This document shows, piece by piece, positions 13,999 to 20,729 of a stretch of 63,274 bases of DNA. The translations under genes and the position numbers were made by a program. Position 1 is the first letter of the stretch, and each line of letters begins with the position of its first letter. The DNA is taken from positions 1 to 63,274 of the forward strand of contig CAZAYY010000022.1 of NCBI GenBank assembly GCA_964489525.1, written 5' to 3'. Under the pieces are notes generated by a model, which was given only the letters and a program-made list of their open reading frames with translations, was not told the DNA's origin and made no database searches. The stretch is from CAZAYY01 sp964489525. GTDB lineage: Bacteria; Chloroflexota; Anaerolineae; Anaerolineales; JABWBV01.

Positions 13999-16833
13999 TT
14001 ACTCCCCAAGAGTAGCGTTTAGCTCACCCAGCAGGCCAACCAATTCTTTGCCAAACACCCTTACTGCGGCAAACTGCCCGCCCTGCTTGAAGAACTCGCC
14101 GCCGTCGAAGTCGTCCACGCTGACAGCCAGGTTGACGCCAATGTGTTCGGCAATTTTATCCAGCCACCAGCGCTGCTGCGGGGTGAAGGTGCGCCCGGCG
14201 GCTTGCTGGGCGGCCAGCCAGTCGCGGTAGCGCTGGTCTACGCGTTCCGGGTAGGGCAGCAGTTCATCGTCCAACTGAACGGCATGGCGCACCAGGGAGA
14301 CCAGGTCCGCCAGGACGCGGCGGCCATCCACGCCGCGCACGCGGTCTTTTTCCAGCCGGGCGTAGGCGTCCCACAGGGTTTCGGTGGTCCAACTGTGCGG
14401 CGGCTGCTCCAGCACGGCAGCCAGTTCTTTGACCTGCTGAAAGGTCAGGCGGCGCTGGGCGTAGGGCTGGCTGAAGATGATTTGCAGCGCCCCGATTTCG
14501 TCTTTGTGCGTTTCAATAAATTCGCGAAAGGAGGCTACGGTTGCCCGGGCTTTCTCGGTATCGGCCTGGCTGAACCCGGCCTCCCGCACCTGGTCTACGC
14601 TGACCTGGTCTATGACCTGGTCGTTCTGTTGTTGGAATTTGACCAATGCCTTGCGCAGCGCGGCATGATCGAATGGGGCGACGGCGGCGGCCAACAAACC
14701 GGCGGCGGCGTCTTCGTACGGGCGGGTCTCAGACCCGCCCCTACCATCCCCCATACCAGACCCGCCCGAACCATCCGCCGTACCATCCGCCGAACCGGCG
14801 CCGCCCTTGCGGGCTGCGTCAATTTTGTCCGGGTCGAAGGCGTCCAGCAGGGCGTGGGCCAGGTCGTGCAGGTCTTTGCCGCCCGCCAGCGCCTGGATTT
14901 CGTATTTCTCTGCCTCTTTCAGGCGTTTGTGCAGGCTGGCCAGGCGCCCGGCCAATGAGGACAGCGTGTCTTCATCGTGGGCGCCCAGCGCCACCATTTC
15001 GAGCAGTTTTTCAAAGGATACGCTGCGTTTGCGCTCCAGGGTTTGGGTGTCTACCTTTTCGGTTTCCACCACGCCCACGGTGTCCACCAGCACAAAACGG
15101 TCCTTGCGGTAGGCATCGGGTGTGACGGCCTGCAGGTCGGTGGTGTGGATCACGCGTGTGCCGCGCCCCAGCATCTGTTCGAAGTAGCTGCGCGAGCGCA
15201 CCAGGCGCATAAAGAGCAGGCATTCGATGGGCTTGATGTCGGTGCCGGTGGCAATCATGTCCACCGTCACGGCAATGCGCGGGAAGTAGCTGTTGCGAAA
15301 CTCGGCAATCAGGTCTTCGGGTTTTTTGCCGCTGGTGCGGTAGGTGATTTTCTGGCAAAACTCGTTGCCTTTGCCAAATTCCTCGCGGGTCAGGCGGACG
15401 ATATCTTCGGCGTGGCTGTCGTCCTTGGCGAAGATCAGCGTTTTGGGGACTTCGCGGCGGCCTGGAAAAAGCTCGGTGAACAGCCGGTCGCGGAAGGTGC
15501 GCACAATCGTGCGGATCTGGCCTTCAGAGACCACCTGGCGGTCAAGCTGGTCGGGGGTGTAGACCAACTCTTCGTCCAACTGCTCCCAACGCAGTTTGCG
15601 GGTCAGCTTGTCACGTTTGTCTACGTAGAAACCGGCGTCTATTTTGCTGCCGCTTTCGGTGATCTCGGTGCGGATGCGGTAGACCTGCCCGTCCACGTTG
15701 ATGCCATCGGCCACGGCGCGCTGGCGGGAATATTCCATCACCAGGTTTTGGTTAAAGAACCCGAAGGTTTGCTTGGAGGGGGTGGCGGTCAGGCCGATCA
15801 GGTGGGCATCAAAATATTCCAACACCTGGCGCCACAGGTTGTAGATGGAGCGGTGGCATTCATCGGTGATGATGATGTCGAAAAATTCGATGGGGAGATG
15901 GGGGTTGTAGCGCACGTCTTTAGGCGTTTGGTTTTCGAAGGCGCCGCCCGATTCCCACAGGGAATTTTCTTCGTTGTCCGGGTTGAAATCGGCTTCTCCG
16001 GAGAGCATGGAGTACAGGCGCTGGATGGTGGTGATTACCACCCGGTTGACCGGGTCTATGGCGTTGCTTTCCAGGCGTTGGACGTTGTAAAGCTCGCTGA
16101 ATTTGCGCCCATCGTCCGGGGTGACAAAGGATTGAAATTCGCGCAAAGCCTGTTTACCCAGGTTGTTGCGGTCCACCAGGAAGAGCACACGCCGGGCTTT
16201 GGCGTGCTTGACCAGGCGGTAAACAAAATTTACGGCGGTAAAGGTTTTGCCGCTGCCGGTTGCCATCTGGATGAGCGCCCGGGGCCGGTCGGCTGCGAAG
16301 GACTGCTCCAGGTGGGTGATGGCTTCGATTTGGGGGCGCCAGAGGTCTTTGGTGATGAGCGGCGGCATCTGGCGCATCCGGCTGCGCAGGGTGGATGGGG
16401 GGTTGCGGCCGTCGCCTAATCCTTCCCGCGCCCACTCTGCCAGGGTTTCCGGTTTATGGAAGGCGAAAACGCGGCGGGAGCGCGGCTCCGGGTCGAGCCC
16501 GTTGGTGAAATAGGTTTCGATGCCGGTGCTTTCATACAGGAAGGGCAGGGGGGAATGCCATGCCGGGGGTACAGGGTCCAGGCCAACGCTGTATTTCTCG
16601 GATTGGGCTTCCACGCCGCTCAGGGTGGTGCCAACCGCTTTGGCTTCCACAGCGCCGATGGCGCGCCGGTCCACAAAAAGCAGGTAATCGGCGTAGCCGG
16701 TTTTGAGGGCGAACTCGCGCACGGCCACGCCGCGCGTTGCGCCCAGGTTGAGCTGGTCGCGGTGCTGCACAGCCCAACCGGCGGCGGTGAGCAGTTCGTC
16801 TATTTTTTGGCGAGCGCGGGCTTCAGGAGTCAT
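13999..16833 (-). CDS. hsdR: Type I restriction endonuclease/translocase subunit (HsdR)
   Basis: A 944-residue protein of usual HsdR type. The N-terminal nuclease has D49 and the E-A-K motif at E63-K65. The superfamily 2 motor has Walker A MATGSGKT near residue 195 and DECH near 322, and later motifs include TGTDIKPIECLLFMR and QMLGRGTR. A glycine- and Asp-rich stretch of about 35 residues in the C-terminal part (GSADGTADGSGGSG and following) is encoded by a REP-like palindrome and short repeats and is probably an inserted linker. It is the first gene of the minus-strand operon, behind a TTGACA promoter. Confidence 0.94.
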   Translation of the reverse strand: MTPEARARQKIDELLTAAGWAVQHRDQLNLGATRGVAVREFALKTGYADYLLFVDRRAIGAVEAKAVGTTLSGVEAQSEKYSVGLDPVPPAWHSPLPFLYESTGIETYFTNGLDPEPRSRRVFAFHKPETLAEWAREGLGDGRNPPSTLRSRMRQMPPLITKDLWRPQIEAITHLEQSFAADRPRALIQMATGSGKTFTAVNFVYRLVKHAKARRVLFLVDRNNLGKQALREFQSFVTPDDGRKFSELYNVQRLESNAIDPVNRVVITTIQRLYSMLSGEADFNPDNEENSLWESGGAFENQTPKDVRYNPHLPIEFFDIIITDECHRSIYNLWRQVLEYFDAHLIGLTATPSKQTFGFFNQNLVMEYSRQRAVADGINVDGQVYRIRTEITESGSKIDAGFYVDKRDKLTRKLRWEQLDEELVYTPDQLDRQVVSEGQIRTIVRTFRDRLFTELFPGRREVPKTLIFAKDDSHAEDIVRLTREEFGKGNEFCQKITYRTSGKKPEDLIAEFRNSYFPRIAVTVDMIATGTDIKPIECLLFMRLVRSRSYFEQMLGRGTRVIHTTDLQAVTPDAYRKDRFVLVDTVGVVETEKVDTQTLERKRSVSFEKLLEMVALGAHDEDTLSSLAGRLASLHKRLKEAEKYEIQALAGGKDLHDLAHALLDAFDPDKIDAARKGGAGSADGTADGSGGSGMGDGRGGSETRPYEDAAAGLLAAAVAPFDHAALRKALVKFQQQNDQVIDQVSVDQVREAGFSQADTEKARATVASFREFIETHKDEIGALQIIFSQPYAQRRLTFQQVKELAAVLEQPPHSWTTETLWDAYARLEKDRVRGVDGRRVLADLVSLVRHAVQLDDELLPYPERVDQRYRDWLAAQQAAGRTFTPQQRWWLDKIAEHIGVNLAVSVDDFDGGEFFKQGGQFAAVRVFGKELVGLLGELNATLGE
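14720..14740. repeat. REP-like palindrome inside hsdR
   Basis: Perfect 10-bp arms GGGCGGGTCT and AGACCCGCCC around a single C, followed by CTAC. On the minus strand it encodes GRGGSETRPY without breaking the frame. Short ACCATCCGCCG repeats adjoin it at about 14773-14794. The form matches the palindromes in the RAYT gene about 3 kb away. Confidence 0.75.
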
Positions 16834-16901
16834 GCTTATTCAAGGTTTTTTTGCTGCTCTCGATGGTTCTCAAGCCAGGCAAAAGTGTAAATGTGTTGGG
16901 T

Positions 16902-16937
16902 CATAAACTTTATGATGGTACCTTTATATTTTGTCAA
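16902..16937 (-). promoter_or_regulatory. Predicted hsdR promoter with overlapping palindrome
   Basis: On the minus strand a perfect -35 TTGACA (16937-16932) is followed after 17 bases by CATAAA (16914-16909). The -10 lies in a palindrome, CATAAACTTTATG (16902-16914), that could bind a repressor. The leader to the hsdR ATG would be about 65-70 bases. Prediction from consensus only. Confidence 0.6.
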
Positions 16938-17357
16938 CAACCTCACCATCCTATTGTACGCCGCCTTTTTCCGCTTTTACGCACGGGTTTTGCGCGAAAC
17001 CTTCTGCCCTTGCGGTCAAACCTCATGCTACAACGCCAATTGTACCCTAACTTGTTGTTTCCCATTTGCGGCTGGCCCCGGGCGCAGCCGCTTTGCCGCG
17101 TCCTCCGCCCCCAGCCAGGGGGACGCATGCCGTAGGGCTGGAGTGGCGTCCTGGCTCGGCCAACCGGCTCATCGTTTGCCTGCTGCGCGTGGGTGGAAGG
17201 GTGGATGGATGGAAAACTATTCTGGCCATTTTTTAATTATACGAACTGCAAACCCATTATCACGAACTGAAAAGGCCTTAATAGATTTCTGACAATTGGC
17301 AACACAATTGCAATTAAGTTGTAACGCAATTTGGCCCTCTGCTGCCGCCTGCGGGCC
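16938..17357. other. Gene-poor spacer between the restriction operon and the mobile element
   Basis: About 420 bases with mixed composition: a GC-rich part (17050-17200) and an AT-rich part (17220-17330). Open frames here have poor composition and no ribosome site. I see no RNA gene or terminator. The boundary of the 17.4-24 kb element may lie here, but no repeat proves it. Confidence 0.35.
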
Positions 17358-17385
17358 TTGCAATCTGCGCCAAATCCGGTAAAAT
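17358..17385 (+). promoter_or_regulatory. Predicted promoter of the mobile-element gene at 17428
   Basis: TTGCAA (17358-17363) and TAAAAT (17380-17385) are separated by 16 bases. Transcription from here would give a leader of about 35 bases to the ATG at 17428. Each hexamer differs from the consensus by one or two bases. Confidence 0.45.
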
Positions 17386-17427
17386 CATACAATACAAGAA
17401 CATTTGTCCTATATCATTTTGGCGGAA

Positions 17428-18375
17428 ATGTCACCGGGCCAATTTAAATCAGAATCCTGGATCGAATATAAACGCAATGCCTTCCGGGCGGGCGGCCAGC
17501 GGCTGAATGTCGAGCCGGGGCTGGTGGATGCGGCCGTCTACGTTTTCCTCGCCGATATCTACCGCTTCTTCAACCCCCCGCCCTGGCGTGAGGTGCAGTT
17601 GGGCGGCAACCTGGTGGTCTACCAATTGATCTACCCGTATCAAGACCACGATCCCCTGGGCGAACTCTGGCTGCGCCGCATTCACGAACAGGCCGTCTCG
17701 CTCTACCTGACCGACCCGCCCATCCCCACCTATTCCGAAGCCCTTCTGTACCTGGCCAGAACTTCCCTGCCCAATAAACCCCTTTTTAGTGACCCCGAAC
17801 AGGCCCAGCGCCACCTGGAAGAACACATCGAGGCCCGCTGGTTGAAAAAATACGAGCAAAAAACCCTCACTTCCGCCCAGCGCTCCGATATCCGCATGCT
17901 GATATCCGACCTGGCGCGCGGCGCTGTAGATAAGATGGATATCGAACACCGCTCGGCGCAGTCCGGTATGTACAAAAGCCTGCTGTTCCACCTGGACCGG
18001 GACGGCCTGCTCCGCTGCGACGATGACGAACCCGGCTCCAGCGAGACCCCCCCGCCGCCCGCATTTTCGCTGCGCCCTGCGCCGCCCCCGGCCGCGGCCC
18101 GCCCTGGCCACCCCGGCCTGCCGCCCGAAGAAGTGATCCTGCGCCTGGCGTACGCCCTGTGGGCCATCGAACTGCGCCAGCAAGACCCGCAAAATGTCTG
18201 GAAAAATATTGCCCGCCAGGTGGAATGGCCCTACGATATTAAGCTGCTCGAAGATGCCCGCCGCCGCCTGGAGCGGGCCGAACAAGCCGACGACCTGCCC
18301 CTGCTGATGGAAGCCCGCCACAAGCTGGTGGAGCTGAAAACCCGCCAATCGCTCTCCCCCCGCCCGCGCCGCTGA
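17428..18375 (+). CDS. Unknown protein upstream of the serine-recombinase operon
   Basis: A 315-residue soluble protein that I do not recognise. The N-terminal half (about residues 1-190) begins GQFKSESWIEYKRNAF and contains a stretch with PWREVQLGGNLVVYQLIYPY. A Pro/Ala-rich linker (about 215-235) joins a helical C-terminal region with LRLAYALWAIELRQ and a charged end. An alternative TTG start at 17404 would add 8 residues. The gene lies 113 bases before the first small gene of the recombinase/primase operon, in the same direction and with the same GC-rich codon use, so it probably belongs to the same element. No catalytic motif seen. Confidence 0.65.
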   Translation: MSPGQFKSESWIEYKRNAFRAGGQRLNVEPGLVDAAVYVFLADIYRFFNPPPWREVQLGGNLVVYQLIYPYQDHDPLGELWLRRIHEQAVSLYLTDPPIPTYSEALLYLARTSLPNKPLFSDPEQAQRHLEEHIEARWLKKYEQKTLTSAQRSDIRMLISDLARGAVDKMDIEHRSAQSGMYKSLLFHLDRDGLLRCDDDEPGSSETPPPPAFSLRPAPPPAAARPGHPGLPPEEVILRLAYALWAIELRQQDPQNVWKNIARQVEWPYDIKLLEDARRRLERAEQADDLPLLMEARHKLVELKTRQSLSPRPRR

Positions 18376-18488
18376 GCCGGTTTGCCCCTTTTTGATTTTG
18401 GAAGAAAAAGAAAAAATATCTTTTTCCTTCCGCCCCAACCCGCTATCCTGGTGTTCATGAATGCTGCACCCACCACCAGGAGGTCCGG

Positions 18489-18680
18489 ATGATCCGTTTG
18501 TTGATATACCTGAGCGAGCCCGAAGCCGCCGCCATTGCCCGCCTGGCTGCCGAAGAACTGCGCACACCGCGCGACCAGGCCCGCCACCTGCTGCGCCTGG
18601 CCCTGGAACAGCGCGGTTTTCTGCCCGACGCTGCCTGCCTGCCCCAACCCGCCCCAAGCGATGAACCCCAAAAATCCTGA
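18489..18680 (+). CDS. Small ribbon-helix-helix-like protein
   Basis: A 63-residue protein starting MIRLLIYLSEPEAAAIARLA, a short beta-strand followed by helices (EAAAIARLAAEELRTPRDQARHLLRLALEQ), like a ribbon-helix-helix DNA-binding protein. AGGAGG lies 6 bases before the ATG. It opens the element operon and overlaps the next small gene by 20 bases. If it is a DNA-binding protein, the TGTTGTACAACA palindrome 60 bases downstream of its stop is a candidate site. Function inferred from size and pattern. Confidence 0.65.
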   Translation: MIRLLIYLSEPEAAAIARLAAEELRTPRDQARHLLRLALEQRGFLPDAACLPQPAPSDEPQKS

Positions 18681-18933
18681 CGCAAGCGTCCCCGGCCCGC
18701 CGCTTGGTGCAGATTCCCCGGCGCAATCTGCAAACCCTATGCTGTTGTACAACACAACTTGTTGTATAATACCAGAACATCCAGCGCCCGCCGGCACCTA
18801 CACCATCATCGAGCAAGGCGGCGAGCACACCCTGCAGCCCCTGCAGCAGGCGGCCCTGCCCGCGCTGGCGGCCTGGCTGCGCAGCCTGGTTGCCTCGGTG
18901 TTGGATGAATCTGTTTCGGGAGATGCCCAATGA
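18661..18933 (+). CDS. Small hypothetical protein upstream of the recombinase
   Basis: A 90-residue open frame, ATG at 18661 inside the end of the previous gene and TGA overlapping the recombinase ATG in ATGA. The C-terminal half (GTYTIIEQGGEHTLQPLQQ and a following helix) looks protein-like, while the N-terminal third is Pro/Ala/Ser-rich. A palindrome and TATAAT lie inside the frame at 18743-18770, so the start may be shorter or the DNA may serve two roles. Tight overlaps on both sides support translation. Confidence 0.5.
   Translation: MNPKNPDASVPGPPLGADSPAQSANPMLLYNTTCCIIPEHPAPAGTYTIIEQGGEHTLQPLQQAALPALAAWLRSLVASVLDESVSGDAQ
18743..18770 (+). promoter_or_regulatory. Palindrome and -10-like box inside the small gene before the recombinase
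   Basis: TGTTGTACAACA (18743-18754) is a perfect 12-bp palindrome, followed by CAACTTGTTG and a perfect TATAAT (18765-18770). No -35 at standard spacing is clear (TTGTAC lies 14 bases upstream of TATAAT). It may be an internal regulated promoter for the recombinase and primase genes. Confidence 0.45.
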
Positions 18934-19952
18934 CCTTTGCCCTCCAGCCGCCCCCCAGGCCGCTTTGCCCCGGTTCGCGGGTGGTTGCCTACGTGCGCGA
19001 CTCCGGCGGCGACGCCCAGGAGCAGTCCATCCCCCAGCAGGTGAAAGCCATCGCGCAGTACTGCCAGCAGCACAACCTGGCGCTGGAGCAGGTGTTTGCG
19101 GATGAAGCCATCACAGCCGGCAGCGCCCAGGGCCGCCATGCTTTTCACGCCATGCTCGACCTGCTGCAAACCAGCCCGGCGCCGCCTGCGGGGGTGCTGA
19201 TTTGGAACTTTGCCCGCTTTGCCCGCGAGCTGGACGACGCCGCTTTTTATAAGGGCGCCATTCGCCGCCGCGGCATCCACCTGCACTCGCTGACCGACAT
19301 CATCCCCGATGGCGAGCACGGCCGGGTGATTGAGGCGATTATTGATTTCACCAACGCCGAAAAACTGCGCCAAACCAGCCGCGACGTAAAGCGGGCGCTG
19401 CGCCAGTTGGCGGAAGCCGGTTTTTCCACCGGGGGCTGCCCGCCCGTGGGCTACCTGGCGGAGAAAGTGGCGCTTGGGGCGCGCCGCGATGGTGCAGCCC
19501 GCATAGCCAGCCGCTGGGTGATTGACCCCGACCGGGTGGACGATGTGCGCCTGGCCTGGAACCTGCGCGCCGCGGGCGCCAGCTACGCCCAAATTCAAGC
19601 CGCCACCGGCGGGCGCCTGTTCACCACCCGCAACTCCTGGGGCACTTTTTTCACCAACAAAACCTACCTGGGCATTGGCAAATGCGGCGGCTTGGAAATT
19701 CCCAACCACCACCCCGCCATCATTGACCCGGCCGTGTGGGACGCCGTCCAGGACCAGCAAAACGCCCACCCCAGCCGGCGGCAGGTGGGCCACCCCAACC
19801 ACCCCCGCCGCAAAGGTTCGCCTGCGCTGCTTTCGGGCGTGGCGCGCTGTGCCCACTGCGGGGCGGCCATGGTCTACGGCCGGGGCGCCGGGCCAGCCCC
19901 CTGGGCCCACTACCGCTGCGGCAGCAAACAGCGCCGCACCCACCCAACCTGA
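18930..19952 (+). CDS. Large serine recombinase, N-terminal part, ended by TGA at a zinc-ribbon cysteine position
   Basis: 340 residues. The resolvase catalytic domain (about residues 15-150) starts RVVAYVRDSG, with the nucleophile S25, QSIPQQ and WNFARFARELDD. The recombinase domain (about 165-280) and the start of the zinc ribbon (CAHC, then HYRCG) follow. The frame stops at codon 341 (TGA, 19950-19952). In related recombinases a Cys stands there, and TGA differs from the Cys codon TGC in one base. The next 259 codons remain open in the same frame and encode the missing C-terminus. Either the gene has a nonsense mutation or the TGA is recoded. It starts in ATGA overlap with the preceding gene. 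Confidence 0.85.
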   Translation: MTFALQPPPRPLCPGSRVVAYVRDSGGDAQEQSIPQQVKAIAQYCQQHNLALEQVFADEAITAGSAQGRHAFHAMLDLLQTSPAPPAGVLIWNFARFARELDDAAFYKGAIRRRGIHLHSLTDIIPDGEHGRVIEAIIDFTNAEKLRQTSRDVKRALRQLAEAGFSTGGCPPVGYLAEKVALGARRDGAARIASRWVIDPDRVDDVRLAWNLRAAGASYAQIQAATGGRLFTTRNSWGTFFTNKTYLGIGKCGGLEIPNHHPAIIDPAVWDAVQDQQNAHPSRRQVGHPNHPRRKGSPALLSGVARCAHCGAAMVYGRGAGPAPWAHYRCGSKQRRTHPT

Positions 19953-19964
19953 CCGGCTCGCCAG

Positions 19965-20729
19965 GTGGACGCCCGGCGGGCGGAGGCAGCAGTGCTGGAT
20001 GCAGCCCTGAACCGAATACTCACCCCCGACTTTATGCAGCAGCTGCTTGCAGAAACCCGCCGCCAGTTTAACCACAACCCCGAACAGGAGGCTGAAATGA
20101 AAACACTCCAACACACCATCCAAAAGCTCGAACGCGCCATCCACAACCTGCTCAACCTGGTAGAAAACGGAACCAGCGCCTTGCTTGCGGCTCGCCTGCA
20201 GGAAAGAGAAGCCGAACTCCAGGCCCGGCGCGAACGGCTGCGCCTGCTTGAAGCGCAGCGCGCCAGCGCCAGGGTTGAAGTTACCCCAGAGATGCTCCAA
20301 GCCGCAATTGCCCGCTGGCGAGAGCGCATCGAAACAGCCCGGCTGGCTGAAGATATCCAAACCATCAAACGCCTGCTTTTTCCCGGCTTCGTCACCGAGG
20401 TGCGCCTGGCCTACAACCAGGTGACAATCCGGTATGGCTTTCCGTTGGAACTGCAAGCCGGGGCAGTCCAAAATCATTTTTCAGTGGGTATGCTGGAAAC
20501 CACCTACAAAACCCAACGCAAACGGCGCGGCGCACCCCGCCGGTGCGCAGGTCCCCCCCGGCGCGACCTGGAAATTTACCAGCGCCATACCGCCGGTGAA
20601 ACCGTGCGTTCGCTGGCGGGAGCTTATTTTCTGTCTGAAAAGCGGGTTTGGGGCATCTGCACAGCGGTGCGCAAGTTTTGGCGTAAAACCCACCCCCCCA
20701 CCAACCCACCCAACCAGGAGCATATATGA
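19965..20729 (+). CDS. Large serine recombinase, C-terminal part, same frame after the TGA
   Basis: 254 residues from a GTG at 19965, in frame with the upstream half and separated only by the TGA and a few codons (PARQV). The content is the normal C-terminal end of a large serine recombinase: VDARRAEAAVLDAALNRIL, a long coiled coil (about residues 40-110, typical of integrase directionality control) and a beta-rich region with FVTEVRLAYNQVTIRYGFP. The last 75 residues contain a helix-turn-helix-like DLEIYQRHTAGETVRSLAG. No ribosome site precedes the GTG, so independent translation is doubtful. Full length with readthrough would be 599 residues. It overlaps the primase start in ATGA. Confidence 0.75.
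   Translation: MDARRAEAAVLDAALNRILTPDFMQQLLAETRRQFNHNPEQEAEMKTLQHTIQKLERAIHNLLNLVENGTSALLAARLQEREAELQARRERLRLLEAQRASARVEVTPEMLQAAIARWRERIETARLAEDIQTIKRLLFPGFVTEVRLAYNQVTIRYGFPLELQAGAVQNHFSVGMLETTYKTQRKRRGAPRRCAGPPRRDLEIYQRHTAGETVRSLAGAYFLSEKRVWGICTAVRKFWRKTHPPTNPPNQEHI

Noticed and set aside
14977..16419. Long open frame on the plus strand opposite hsdR
   Set aside because: It is antisense to a complete HsdR with all motifs; its residues are biased by GC-rich third positions and it has no ribosome site.
16891..17292. Possible 133-residue protein in the spacer before the mobile element
   Set aside because: Irregular composition, no ribosome site, and it covers the hsdR promoter region.
19953..19985. 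Hairpin after the TGA as proof of selenocysteine insertion
   Set aside because: A 7-bp GC-rich stem is expected by chance in this sequence; no sel genes are visible in the window, so it is kept only as a possibility.
17449..20477. Long minus-strand frames opposite the element operon
   Set aside because: They run antisense across the recombinase and its neighbours, have repetitive composition and no ribosome sites.
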